This document shows, one piece after another, positions 1 to 8,649 of a DNA stretch of 64,000 nucleotides (within the stretch, counting starts at the first letter, position 1; each line of letters begins with the position of its first letter). The notes under the pieces are model-generated. The model saw nothing but the letters and a program-made list of their open reading frames with translations. It was not told the origin of the DNA and did not search any database. Where the stretch lies: positions 348,110 to 412,109 of the forward strand of contig NZ_VIVL01000006.1 in assembly GCF_007828835.1 (NCBI RefSeq), in the 5' to 3' direction. The stretch comes from Variovorax beijingensis (GTDB lineage: Bacteria > Pseudomonadota > Gammaproteobacteria > Burkholderiales > Burkholderiaceae_C). A program made the translations under genes and the position numbers.

Positions 1-1
1 C

Positions 2-595
2 GAGCTGGGCTGCCTCGGGTCGCTCGAGTCGGGCATGGCCGGCGAGGAAGACGGCAGCGGGGCCGAGGGCGTGCTGTCGCACGACCAACTGCTGACCGAT
101 CCGCAGCAGGCGGTCGATTTCGTGTCGCGCACCGGCGTGGATGCGCTGGCCATTGCCATCGGCACTTCGCATGGCGCCTACAAGTTCAGCCGCAGGCCGA
201 CCGGCGACATCCTTGCGATCGACCGCATCAAGGAGATCCATGCGCGCATTCCGAAGACGCACCTCGTGATGCACGGCTCTTCGTCGGTGCCGCAGGAATG
301 GCTGGCCGTGATCCGCGAGTTCGGCGGCGACATCAAGGAGACCTACGGCGTGCCGGTGGAGGAGATCCAGGAAGGCATCCGCCATGGCGTGCGCAAGGTC
401 AACATCGACACCGACATCCGGCTGGCGATGACCGGCGCGATGCGCCGCGCCATGGGCCAGGACCGCAGCGAATTCGATCCGCGCAAGTTCCTGAAGGAGG
501 CGACCGCGGCCGCGCGCGATGTCTGCATCGACCGCTTCCAGGCCTTCGGCACCGCGGGCATGGCGTCGCGGATCAAGCCGGCGCCGCTGCAGTAG
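2..595 (+). CDS. fba: Fructose-bisphosphate aldolase class II, C-terminal part (gene starts before the window)
   Basis: Cleaves fructose-1,6-bisphosphate to dihydroxyacetone phosphate and glyceraldehyde-3-phosphate in glycolysis, gluconeogenesis and the Calvin cycle. The frame is open from base 2 with no start codon, so only about the last 197 residues are present. The family shows in a Gly/Glu-rich loop ([13 protein letters not shown]), the segment [11 protein letters not shown], the HGSSSVP motif and the [16 protein letters not shown] segment that contributes substrate and metal binding in zinc-dependent aldolases. The length fits the Calvin-cycle subtype of about 350 residues. It converges with fdsD, whose stop lies 5 bases beyond. 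The family is certain; the subtype is from memory. Confidence 0.93.
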   Translation, partial: ELGCLGSLESGMAGEEDGSGAEGVLSHDQLLTDPQQAVDFVSRTGVDALAIAIGTSHGAYKFSRRPTGDILAIDRIKEIHARIPKTHLVMHGSSSVPQEWLAVIREFGGDIKETYGVPVEEIQEGIRHGVRKVNIDTDIRLAMTGAMRRAMGQDRSEFDPRKFLKEATAAARDVCIDRFQAFGTAGMASRIKPAPLQ

Positions 596-600
596 CGCTG

Positions 601-825
601 CTATTCGAGCAGCGCCCGGTGGACGCGGATCGCCTCGGCCGACACGGGGTTCAGTTCCCCCGGTCCGCCGGTGTCCAGGTGCGCCAGCAGCTCGCGCCGC
701 ATGCGCGGTTCCCAGAAGCGTTTCAGGTGCAGCGCCAGGTCATGCAGGGCTTCGCTGCGGTCGGGCATGGCTTCGAAGAAGCTGCCCATCTGGTTCACCA
801 TGCGGATCAGCTGGTCGACGTGCAT
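601..825 (-). CDS. fdsD: Formate dehydrogenase delta subunit FdsD
   Basis: A 74-residue protein that begins MHVDQLIRMVNQMGSFFEAMP, the usual opening of the small FdsD/formate dehydrogenase delta family. FdsD is needed for maturation or stability of the soluble NAD-dependent formate dehydrogenase and has no known catalytic centre. It is the last gene of fdsG-fdsB-fdsA-fdhD-fdsD and starts 11 bases after the fdhD stop. The ATG at 823-825 gives the family's normal length; longer upstream frames read through fdhD in another frame and are not real. Confidence 0.9.
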   Translation of the reverse strand: MHVDQLIRMVNQMGSFFEAMPDRSEALHDLALHLKRFWEPRMRRELLAHLDTGGPGELNPVSAEAIRVHRALLE

Positions 826-836
826 TGCAGGAAACC

Positions 837-1673
837 TCAGGCGTTGGAGGGCAGGCCGTTCAGCCGCCACGGGTGGGTGTAGATGACCAGGTCGTCGCCG
901 CGCACGAAGCCTGCCAGCGTCAGGCCCGCGTCCTGCGCAACCGCCGTGGCCAGCGAGGTCGAGGCCGATACCGCGGCCAGCAGCGGCACGCCGGCGGCAA
1001 CGGTCTTCTGCACCATCTCGAAACTCGCCCGGCTGGTCACCGCGATGAAGCCGGTGGAGGCGGGCACGCTGCTTCTTGCGAGCGCGCCGACGAGCTTGTC
1101 GAGCGCGTTGTGGCGGCCGACGTCCTCGCGCACCAGCAGGGCTTCGCCCTCGACGCTGCACCAGGCAGCCGCATGCACGGCACCCGTCACCTTCTGCAGC
1201 ACCTGCAGCGAGGCCAGCTCCCGCATGCCGCGCGCGACGGCGCGGGTCGAGAGCGCCGGGCCCTCGGGCAGGGGCGGCAGCGCGCGCGTGACATGCGCCA
1301 GGCTCTCGGTGCCGCACAGGCCGCAGCCCGTGCGCCCGGCCATCGAGCGGCGGCGCGCCTTCAGCCGCGCGAAGGCCGCGCTCGCCACCTCGAGCTTGAG
1401 CGTGATGCCTTCGGGGGCGTACGCTTCCTCCACGCCGTAGAGCTCGCCGCGTCCGAGCAGGATGCCCTCGCTGAGCGCGAAGCCCAGCGCGAAGTCGGCC
1501 AGGTCGGTGGGCGTCGCAAGCATCACAGCGTGCGCAATGCCGTTGAACTCCAGCGCGACCGGCACCTCCACGGCCACCCAGTCGCGGTTGTCGAAGGCCC
1601 GGCGGGCGCGCACGCCGCGCACGGGCAGAAGTTCCGCGCTTCCGGGACGCAGTGGGACGTCGGACAGGTTCAC
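837..1673 (-). CDS. fdhD: Formate dehydrogenase accessory sulfurtransferase FdhD (FdsC)
   Basis: Transfers sulfur from the cysteine desulfurase to the molybdenum bis-PGD cofactor before its insertion into the formate dehydrogenase alpha subunit; cytoplasmic. The 278-residue product has the paired cysteines of the family at about residues 117 and 120 (GRTGCGLCGTESL) and the conserved REDVGRHNALDKL segment. The start is a GTG at 1671-1673 that overlaps the fdsA stop as GTGA, so translation is probably coupled to fdsA. No ATG is suitably placed. In Cupriavidus the same position in the fds operon is called fdsC. Confidence 0.93.
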   Translation of the reverse strand: MNLSDVPLRPGSAELLPVRGVRARRAFDNRDWVAVEVPVALEFNGIAHAVMLATPTDLADFALGFALSEGILLGRGELYGVEEAYAPEGITLKLEVASAAFARLKARRRSMAGRTGCGLCGTESLAHVTRALPPLPEGPALSTRAVARGMRELASLQVLQKVTGAVHAAAWCSVEGEALLVREDVGRHNALDKLVGALARSSVPASTGFIAVTSRASFEMVQKTVAAGVPLLAAVSASTSLATAVAQDAGLTLAGFVRGDDLVIYTHPWRLNGLPSNA

Positions 1674-4543
1674 TTGGCGGCCGCCGTTTCTTCGATGCGC
1701 CTGCTCAGCAGCTCTTCCTGCAGAGCGTTGAACCGGCTGTACTCCTGCTGCCATTCGGAAGGCTGCATCACCGGCATCACCTGCACCGCGGTCACCTTGA
1801 ACTCGGGGCAGTTGGTGGCCCAGTCGGAGTTGTCGGTGGTGATCACGTTGGCGCCCGATTCGGGGAAGTGGAAGGTGGTGTAGACCACGCCCGGCTGCAC
1901 GCGCTCGGTGATGGTGGCCCGCAGCACGGTTTCGCCGGCGCGGCTGCGGATGCCGACCCAGTCGCCCTCGGCGATGCCGCGGTCCTCGGCGTCGGCCGGG
2001 TGGATCTCGAGGCGGTCCTCGCTGTGCCACTGGTTGTTGTCGGTGCGGCGGGTCTGCGCGCCCACGTTGTACTGCGACAGGATGCGCCCGGTGGTCAGGA
2101 TCAGCGGGTACATGCGCGTGACCTTCTCGTCCGTTGGCACGTACTGCGTGATGATGAACTTGCCCTTGCCGCGCACGAACTCGCCGACGTGCATGGTCGG
2201 TGTGCCTTCGGGCGCAGCCTCGTTGCAGGGCCACTGCACGCTGCCGAGCTTCGCGAGCTTGGCGTAGCTCACGCCCGCGAAGGTGGGCGTGAGTGCGGCG
2301 ATTTCGTTCATGATCTCTTCGGCGCTCGCATAGTTCATGGGATAGCCCAGCGCGTTGGAGAGCAGCTGCGTCACCTCCCAGTCGGCATAGCCGGCCTTGG
2401 GTGGCATGACCTTGGTGACGCGCGAGATGCGGCGCTCGGCGTTGGTGAAGGTACCGTCCTTCTCCAGGAACGACGCGCCCGGCAGGAACACGTGGGCGTA
2501 CTTGGCGGTTTCGTTCAGGAACAGGTCCTGCACCACGATGCATTCCATCGCCATCAGGGCCTCGGCCACGTGCTGCGTGTTCGGGTCCGACTGGACCACG
2601 TCCTCGCCCTCGCAGTACAGGCCCTTGAAGCTGCCGGTGATGGCGGCATCGAACATGTTGGGAATGCGCAGCCCCGGCTCGGCGCGCAGCGCCACGCCCC
2701 AGGCGTCTTCGAAGCTGCCGCGCGCGGTGCTGTCCGACACATGGCGGTAGCCCGGCAGCTCGTGCGGGAACGAGCCCATGTCGCAGGAGCCCTGCACGTT
2801 GTTCTGGCCGCGCAGCGGATTCACGCCCACGCCTTCGCGGCCCACGTTGCCGGTGGCCATGGCGAGGTTGGCGATGCCCATCACCATGGTCGAGCCCTGG
2901 CTGTGCTCCGTCACGCCCAGGCCGTAGTAGATGGCGGCATTGCGCTTGCCGCCGTGGCCCTTGGCAAACAGCCGCGCGGCGGCGCGCAGCTCGGCCGCCG
3001 GCACGCCGGTCACTGCTTCCATGGCCTCGGGCGAGTTGGCCGGGCGCGCAACGAACTCCCGCCACTCGTTGAACGACTTGGGCTCGCAGCGCTCGGCCAC
3101 GAAGGCTTCGTCGACCAGGCCTTCGGTCACGATCACATGCGCCATGGCGCTGATCACCGCCACGTTGGTGCCGGGCTTGAGCTTGAGATGATGGTCGGCC
3201 TTGACGTGGGGCGACTTCACCAGGTCGATGGTGCGCGGGTCGATCACGATCAGCCGTGCACCGGCGCGCAGGCGGCGCTTCATGCGCGACGCGAACACCG
3301 GGTGGCCGTCGGACGGGTTGGCGCCGATCACCATGATCACGTCCGACTTCTCGACCGACTTGAAAGTCTGCGTGCCGGCCGATTCGCCCATCGTCTGCTT
3401 CAGGCCATAGCCGGTGGGCGAGTGGCACACGCGCGCGCAGGTGTCGACGTTGTTGTTGCCGAAGGCCGCGCGCACCAGCTTCTGGACCAGGTAGCCCTCT
3501 TCGTTGGTGCAGCGCGAGGACACCAGCCCGCCGATGGAATCGGTGCCGTACTTCGCCTGGATGCGGCGGAACTCGCTGGCGGCGTGGTTGACGGCTTCGT
3601 CCCAGCTCACCTCGCGCCACGGATCGGTGATCCTGCTGCGGATCATGGGCTTGAGCACGCGGTCCTTGTGGGTGGCGTAGCCCCAGGCAAAGCGGCCCTT
3701 CACGCACGAGTGGCCTTCGTTGGCCTTGCCGTCCTTCCAGGGCACCATGCGCACCACTTCGTTGCCCTTCATCTCGGCCTTGAAGCCGCAGCCCACGCCG
3801 CAATAGGCGCAGGTGGTGATGGCGCTGTGCTCGGCCTGGCCCAGCCAGATCACCGATTTTTCCTGCAGCGTGGCCGTGGGGCAGGCCTGCACGCAGGCGC
3901 CGCAGCTCACGCATTCGGATTCCATGAAGGGCTGGTCCTGGCCCGCCGATACGCGCGACTCGAAGCCGCGGCCGCTGATGGTGAGCGCGAAGGTGCCCTG
4001 CGTTTCTTCGCAGGCGCGCACGCAGCGGTTGCAGACAATGCACTTGGCCGGGTCGTAGGTGAAGTAGGGGTTGGACTCGTCCTTGGCGCTCTTCAGATGG
4101 TTGGCGCCGTCATACCCGTAGCGCACGTTGCGCAGCCCGGTGACGCCCGCCATGTCCTGCAGTTCGCAGTCGCCGTTGGCGGCGCAGGTGAGGCAGTCGA
4201 GCGGATGGTCGGAGATGTAGAGCTCCATCACGCCCTTGCGCAGCTCCTGCAGCCTCGGGCTCTGCGTGCGCACCTTCATGCCGGCCTCGGCCGGCGTGGT
4301 GCACGACGCCGGATAGCCCTTGCGTCCGTCGATCTCCACCAGGCAGAGCCGGCAGGAGCCGAAGGGCTCCAGGCTGTCGGTCGCGCACAGCTTGGGCACC
4401 TGCACGCCCGCATCGACCGCGGCGCGCATCAGCGAGGTGCCCTTGGCCACCGTCACCGGCATGCCGTCGATCTCGAGCGTGACTTCCTCGGTGGATTCGC
4501 GCCTGGGCGTGCCGTGGTCGATGTCTTGCGATGGGTTCAGCAT
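1670..4543 (-). CDS. fdsA: NAD-dependent formate dehydrogenase alpha subunit (Mo-bisPGD, iron-sulfur)
   Basis: Catalytic subunit that oxidises formate to CO2 and passes electrons through iron-sulfur clusters to FdsB. The 957-residue protein shows, in order: an N-terminal 2Fe-2S domain (Cys 53, 64, 67, 81), a His/Cys-ligated cluster region (HPLDCLTCAANGDC, about 113-126), a two-cluster ferredoxin region (CIVCNRCVRAC near 168-178; CVSCGACVQAC near 211-221), then the molybdopterin domain opening with CAYCGVGC at about 245-252. The probable Mo ligand is Cys 373 in ARVCHSPT, so this is a cysteine and not a selenocysteine enzyme. It follows fdsB after 28 bases. The NuoG-like front end marks the soluble, NAD-linked, oxygen-tolerant type. 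Confidence 0.97.
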   Translation of the reverse strand: MLNPSQDIDHGTPRRESTEEVTLEIDGMPVTVAKGTSLMRAAVDAGVQVPKLCATDSLEPFGSCRLCLVEIDGRKGYPASCTTPAEAGMKVRTQSPRLQELRKGVMELYISDHPLDCLTCAANGDCELQDMAGVTGLRNVRYGYDGANHLKSAKDESNPYFTYDPAKCIVCNRCVRACEETQGTFALTISGRGFESRVSAGQDQPFMESECVSCGACVQACPTATLQEKSVIWLGQAEHSAITTCAYCGVGCGFKAEMKGNEVVRMVPWKDGKANEGHSCVKGRFAWGYATHKDRVLKPMIRSRITDPWREVSWDEAVNHAASEFRRIQAKYGTDSIGGLVSSRCTNEEGYLVQKLVRAAFGNNNVDTCARVCHSPTGYGLKQTMGESAGTQTFKSVEKSDVIMVIGANPSDGHPVFASRMKRRLRAGARLIVIDPRTIDLVKSPHVKADHHLKLKPGTNVAVISAMAHVIVTEGLVDEAFVAERCEPKSFNEWREFVARPANSPEAMEAVTGVPAAELRAAARLFAKGHGGKRNAAIYYGLGVTEHSQGSTMVMGIANLAMATGNVGREGVGVNPLRGQNNVQGSCDMGSFPHELPGYRHVSDSTARGSFEDAWGVALRAEPGLRIPNMFDAAITGSFKGLYCEGEDVVQSDPNTQHVAEALMAMECIVVQDLFLNETAKYAHVFLPGASFLEKDGTFTNAERRISRVTKVMPPKAGYADWEVTQLLSNALGYPMNYASAEEIMNEIAALTPTFAGVSYAKLAKLGSVQWPCNEAAPEGTPTMHVGEFVRGKGKFIITQYVPTDEKVTRMYPLILTTGRILSQYNVGAQTRRTDNNQWHSEDRLEIHPADAEDRGIAEGDWVGIRSRAGETVLRATITERVQPGVVYTTFHFPESGANVITTDNSDWATNCPEFKVTAVQVMPVMQPSEWQQEYSRFNALQEELLSRRIEETAAAK

Positions 4544-4571
4544 GGGATGTCTCCTCTGTTCGTCTCGTCGG

Positions 4572-6128
4572 TCAGGCTGCGGCGCGGTCGGGGGCTTCGA
4601 TGCCGAAGTCCTCGGGGTAGTGATTGATGGCCGACAGCACGGGGTAGGGCGTCATGCCGCCCATGGCGCAGAGCGAGCCGTGCAGCATGGTGTCGCACAG
4701 GTCGCGCAGGAGAACGACCTGCTGCGGCCGGTTCTGGTTGCTGGTGATCTTGTCGATCACTTCCACGCCGCGCGTGGAGCCGATGCGGCAGGGCGTGCAC
4801 TTGCCGCAGGACTCGATCGCGCAGAATTCCATCGCGTAGCGGGCCAGCTGCGACATGTCGGCCGTGTCGTCGTGCACCACGATGCCGCCGTGCCCGACCA
4901 CCGCGCCCACGGCGGCATAGGCCTCGTAGTCCAGCGGCAGGTCCCACTGCGATTCGGGCACGTAGGCGCCCAGCGGACCGCCCACCTGCACCGCCTTGAT
5001 CGGCCGGCCGCTCGCGCTGCCGCCGCCGAAGTCGTAGAGCAGTTCGCGCAGGCTCAGGCCGAAGGCCTTCTCGACCAGGCCGCCATGCCTGATGTTGCCG
5101 GCCAGCTGGAACGGCAGCGTGCCGCGGGAGCGGCCCATGCCGTAGTGCTTGTAGAAGTCCGCGCCGCGCGCCAGGATGAGGGGCACCGAGGCCAGCGTGA
5201 TCACGTTGTTGATCACGGTCGGCTGGCCGAACAGGCCCTGCAGCGCCGGCAGCGGCGGCTTGGCGCGCACGATGCCGCGGCGGCCTTCCAGGCTTTCGAG
5301 CAGCGCGGTTTCCTCGCCGCACACATAGGCGCCGGCCGCCTTGCGCACGGTCAGGCGGAAGCTGCGGCCCGAGCCCAGGATGTCGTCGCCCACGAAGCCG
5401 GCTTGCTCGGCATGGCGGATGGCCTCGTTGATGGTGGCAATGGCATGCGGGTATTCCGAGCGCACATAGACGTAGCCCTCGGTCGCGCCGGTCGCAAGGC
5501 CCGCGATGGCCATGCCTTCCACCAGCATCAGCGGATCGCCTTCCATCGTCATGCGGTCCGAGAAGGTGCCCGAGTCGCCTTCGTCCGCATTGCAGACGAT
5601 GTATTTCTGCGGCGCCTCCGCGGCCAGCACCGTCTTCCACTTGATCCCGGCCGGGAATGCGGCGCCGCCGCGGCCGCGCAGGCCGGAGTCCAGCACCTGC
5701 TGAACGATCTCGGCCGGAGCGAGGGTGAGCGCGCGGCGCAGCCCCGCGAAGCCTTCGTGCGCCTCGTAGTCGGCCACGGACACCGGATCGGTCACGCCCA
5801 TGCGGGCGAAGGTCAGGCGCTCCTGTTTCTTCAGGTACGGAATCTCTTCGGTCAGGCCCAGGTTCAGCGCATGCGCGCCGCCCGAAAGAAAGCTGGCGTC
5901 GAACAGGCCGGCGACGTCGGCACCCGTGACCGGGCCGTAGGCCACGCGGCCTTGCGGCGTGGCCACTTCGACCAGCGTCTCCAGCCAGAACAGGCCGCGC
6001 GAACCGTTGCGCACGATGCGCACATCGGCGTTGCGTGCACGGGCTTGCGCCGCGATCTGCCGGGCCACCCGGTCGGCGCCGACCGCCAGCGCCGCGGAGT
6101 CGCGGGGGACATAGACGGTGGTGGTCAT
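4572..6128 (-). CDS. fdsB: NAD-dependent formate dehydrogenase beta subunit (FMN, NADH-binding)
   Basis: A NuoF-like diaphorase subunit that takes electrons from FdsA and reduces NAD+. The 518 residues contain the FMN/NAD glycine-rich loop GLRGRGGAAFPAG at about 149-161, the conserved CGEETALLESLEG segment, and a C-terminal 4Fe-4S motif ESCGKCTPC (Cys 441, 444, 447) with a fourth cysteine near 487. The N-terminal 100 or so residues resemble the ferredoxin-like extension of FdsB proteins. Its start overlaps the fdsG stop by four bases (ATGA), which indicates coupled translation. Confidence 0.96.
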   Translation of the reverse strand: MTTTVYVPRDSAALAVGADRVARQIAAQARARNADVRIVRNGSRGLFWLETLVEVATPQGRVAYGPVTGADVAGLFDASFLSGGAHALNLGLTEEIPYLKKQERLTFARMGVTDPVSVADYEAHEGFAGLRRALTLAPAEIVQQVLDSGLRGRGGAAFPAGIKWKTVLAAEAPQKYIVCNADEGDSGTFSDRMTMEGDPLMLVEGMAIAGLATGATEGYVYVRSEYPHAIATINEAIRHAEQAGFVGDDILGSGRSFRLTVRKAAGAYVCGEETALLESLEGRRGIVRAKPPLPALQGLFGQPTVINNVITLASVPLILARGADFYKHYGMGRSRGTLPFQLAGNIRHGGLVEKAFGLSLRELLYDFGGGSASGRPIKAVQVGGPLGAYVPESQWDLPLDYEAYAAVGAVVGHGGIVVHDDTADMSQLARYAMEFCAIESCGKCTPCRIGSTRGVEVIDKITSNQNRPQQVVLLRDLCDTMLHGSLCAMGGMTPYPVLSAINHYPEDFGIEAPDRAAA

Positions 6129-6589
6129 GAGGCGCTCCGCGCTTCCTCGACGATGCCGTCGAACCGTGCCGGCGTGATGCGCGCATGCACCTCATCGTTC
6201 ACCGCGATGGCGGGCGACGAGGCGCACAGGCCGAGGCAGAACACCGGCTCCAGCGAGTACTGGCCGTCCGCCGACGTGCCGTGCACACCGCAGCCCAGGC
6301 GTTGCTCGGCATGCGCGAGCAGCGCATCCGCACCCATGGCCTTGCAGGCCTCTGCTCGGCAGACCTGCACCAGCAGCCGGCCTGCCGGGGCCGAGCGGAA
6401 GTGGTGGTAGTAGCTGACCACGCCATGCACCTCGGCACGCGACAGGTTGAACTGCTCGGCGATGAGGGGGACGGCGTCGGGCGGAACATGCCCCAGCGCG
6501 TCCTGGATGCCGTGCAGCGCAGGAAGCAGCCCGCCCGGGGTGTCCTTGTGCGCAGCGGCGATGGATGCCGCGATGCCCAGATTGTTCAT
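6125..6589 (-). CDS. fdsG: NAD-dependent formate dehydrogenase gamma subunit (2Fe-2S, NuoE-like)
   Basis: First gene of the formate dehydrogenase operon. The 154-residue protein is NuoE-like: cysteines 77, 82, 118 and 122 (VCRAEAC and FCLGLC) form the 2Fe-2S site that works with FdsB in electron transfer to NAD+. The start at 6589 follows an AGGAG ribosome site. The 122-base gap to the divergent regulator must hold both promoters. Together the five genes let the cell obtain NADH from formate, which would support growth on formate, or detoxification, beside the Calvin-type aldolase. Confidence 0.95.
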   Translation of the reverse strand: MNNLGIAASIAAAHKDTPGGLLPALHGIQDALGHVPPDAVPLIAEQFNLSRAEVHGVVSYYHHFRSAPAGRLLVQVCRAEACKAMGADALLAHAEQRLGCGVHGTSADGQYSLEPVFCLGLCASSPAIAVNDEVHARITPARFDGIVEEARSAS

Positions 6590-6697
6590 ATGCTTTGAAT
6601 CTCCTAATGTTGGAGCTGCAATACCGTGGTGGCGCGAGTCTATGGAGAGGCATCGAATGCCACAATATGAGGCGTTCAGCCCAATAAATATGCTTTG
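6588..6697. promoter_or_regulatory. Divergent fdsG/regulator control region with a 10-base direct repeat
   Basis: The divergent intergenic region carries the ten-base string ATATGCTTTG twice in the same orientation, exactly 100 bases apart (6588-6597 and 6688-6697), one copy near each start codon. Between them is a short dyad, GGCAT-CGA-ATGCC, at 6649-6661. Either could bind the ModE-like regulator. I could not pick out convincing -35/-10 boxes. Binding is inference only. Confidence 0.3.
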
Positions 6698-6711
6698 GAA
6701 AGCCGAAACTC

Positions 6712-7827
6712 ATGCATGAAGTGCACATCAGGCCGCAATGGACCATCCGCCAGGCCGACGGCGCGGCGCTGGCGCCGCGGGTGATCGAACTGCTGGTGCA
6801 GGTGCTGGAGCACGGCAGCCTGTCCAGCGCCTGCACCGTTTCCGGTGTGTCCTACCGCCACGCCTGGGAGCTGATCCGGCAGGGCGAAGCCATGTTCGGC
6901 CAGCCGCTGGTGGCGATGCAGCGCGGCAAGGGTTCCAGCCTCACGCCACTGGGTGAAAAGCTGGTGTGGGCCGACCGCCGCATCACCGCGCGCCTGTCGC
7001 CGCTCCTGGATTCGCTGGCCTCCGAACTGGGCGCGGAAATCGAGAAGCTGATTCCCACCGCGCCCACGCTGCTGCGCATCCACGCGAGCCATGGCTTCGC
7101 CATCGAGGCGCTGCATGGCTTCCTGGCCGCGGCGCAGGTGCCGGGCGACCTGCGCTACTGCGGCAGCGAGGAAGCCGTGGCCTCGCTGCACCACGGCAGC
7201 TGCGACGTGGCGGGCTTCCATGTGCCGCTGGGCGCGTTCGAGGCCGAAGCCGTCGCGCACTACGGTTCCTGGCTCAACGCCGATACGCAGAAAGTCATCG
7301 GCATGGCGACGCGGCACCAGGGCCTGATGGTGGCGCCCGGCAACCCGAAGAAGATCTACACGCTGGCCGACCTGGCGCGCCCCGATGTCCGCTTCATCAA
7401 CCGGCAGGCGGGCTCGGGCACACGCTATCTGTTCGACCTCCAGTTGCGCGAGCAGGGCATCGCGCCCGAAGCCATCAAGGGCTACGAGCAGTGCGAGTTC
7501 ACGCACGCGGCCGTCGCGGCCTTCGTGGCCAGCGGCATGGCCGACGCGGGCTACGGCGTGGAAACGCCGGCGCGCCAGTTCAAGCTCGACTTCATCTCCA
7601 ACCAGGTGGAGCGCTATTTCCTGCTGTGCGAGGAGCGCTCGCTTGCCGCGCCGATCGTGCGGCGGATGCTGGACATCCTGCAGAGCGAGGCCTACCAGAG
7701 CGCCGTGAACCGCCTGCCGGGCTACCAGGCGGTGAACTGCGGCCGCGTGCTGTCGCTGGCGGAGGCCTTCGAGTCGCTTCGCCCCGCGGCGGCCGGCAAG
7801 CGCCGCACGGCCACGCGATCCAGGTAG
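6712..7827 (+). CDS. ModE-like HTH regulator with periplasmic-binding-protein-like sensor domain, probable formate dehydrogenase regulator
   Basis: A 371-residue DNA-binding protein. Residues about 20-90 match the ModE/LysR-type winged helix (VLEHGSLSSACTVSGVSYRHAW, then a LTPLGEKLV wing). The remaining 270 residues resemble the substrate-binding-protein-like domain (PBP_like) of ModE-LysR hybrid regulators, with the typical FINRQAGSGTRYLFD ligand-loop segment, and there is no classical molybdate TOBE domain. It is divergent from fdsG, so it is the obvious candidate to control the fds operon in response to formate, molybdate or a related oxyanion. The ligand is not known from the sequence. 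The ATG at 6712 puts the HTH at the usual distance from the N-terminus. Confidence 0.8.
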   Translation: MHEVHIRPQWTIRQADGAALAPRVIELLVQVLEHGSLSSACTVSGVSYRHAWELIRQGEAMFGQPLVAMQRGKGSSLTPLGEKLVWADRRITARLSPLLDSLASELGAEIEKLIPTAPTLLRIHASHGFAIEALHGFLAAAQVPGDLRYCGSEEAVASLHHGSCDVAGFHVPLGAFEAEAVAHYGSWLNADTQKVIGMATRHQGLMVAPGNPKKIYTLADLARPDVRFINRQAGSGTRYLFDLQLREQGIAPEAIKGYEQCEFTHAAVAAFVASGMADAGYGVETPARQFKLDFISNQVERYFLLCEERSLAAPIVRRMLDILQSEAYQSAVNRLPGYQAVNCGRVLSLAEAFESLRPAAAGKRRTATRSR

Positions 7828-7962
7828 AAGAGGCGCTCTTCCGCTGTCAGCAGAAAGCACTCAGCAACTCGTTCGTCGCAACTTCGCGACAAAGCAGGCT
7901 CAAAAGTAACCATCTGTATGGTTAAATCGCCCGAACTATCGCGAAGAGGACGAGGGATCTCC

Positions 7963-8634
7963 ATGAAGCTGCTGCTGAGCATCGTGTGCGCCGTTGTTGC
8001 GTTGGCAGGGTGCGCCAGCACGCCGCCCACGCCGACCCAACCCGGCACCGGAACCGGGCTGTCTTACGTGCCCATGGTCGCCATGGAAGGCGTGGACCGG
8101 GCCCGCTACGACAGCGACGTGGCCGATTGCCGCACGGCCGCGATGCGGATCACCGCGCGCAGCGAAACCGGCGACGCCATGTGGCTTGCGCTGGGCCTGG
8201 GATTGATCACCGTGCATGGACAGGGCATCGTGGCTGCGGCCTCGTACACCGGCATTTCGGCTGCGGTGATCGACATGTCCTACCGGCCCAGCGCGGAGCT
8301 GGTTGCCGAGCACCAGCAGATCGCCGTGGTGCACTGCATGGCCAAGCGCGGCTACCGCAACCTCGACCCGAACGTGCGCGACACCTTCTACGGACATGCC
8401 TTCAACCCGGAAGTGGTGCTCGCGCCGCGCAGGACCGGGGTCGACACCTACAACGCCGAAGTGCTTGCCAAGGCCGGGCAGTGCAGCATCCAGCCGCGCG
8501 CCGAGCTCACGGCCAAGGGCCCGGGCTACGAGTCGTACAGCGTGCCCTGCTCGAACGGCACGGCCTGGGCCGTGCGCTGCGAATTCGGCAAGTGCCGCGT
8601 GCTGGGCCAGTCGGCCGTCCGGCGCTCCTCCTGA
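7963..8634 (+). CDS. Putative lipoprotein of unknown function
   Basis: A 223-residue product beginning MKLLLSIVCAVVALAGCAS, a lipoprotein signal with lipobox LAGC and probable lipidation at Cys 18. A hydrophobic, glycine-rich stretch (LALGLGLITVHGQGIVAAA, mature protein) could be membrane-associated, as in glycine-zipper lipoproteins. Four later cysteines (two in the last 35 residues) could form disulfides. The ATG at 7963 was chosen over an upstream in-frame GTG/ATG because it starts the signal peptide and follows a purine-rich site. I do not recognise the family. It converges with the PPK2 gene. Confidence 0.75.
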   Translation: MKLLLSIVCAVVALAGCASTPPTPTQPGTGTGLSYVPMVAMEGVDRARYDSDVADCRTAAMRITARSETGDAMWLALGLGLITVHGQGIVAAASYTGISAAVIDMSYRPSAELVAEHQQIAVVHCMAKRGYRNLDPNVRDTFYGHAFNPEVVLAPRRTGVDTYNAEVLAKAGQCSIQPRAELTAKGPGYESYSVPCSNGTAWAVRCEFGKCRVLGQSAVRRSS

Positions 8635-8649
8635 CGGCGCGGGCGCTCG

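Noticed and set aside
1652..4627. Long open frame (991 codons) antisense to fdsA
   Set aside because: It mirrors fdsA exactly in a high-GC codon pattern, has a His/Ala/Gly-rich low-complexity translation, and has no family motif. fdsA on the other strand is unambiguous.
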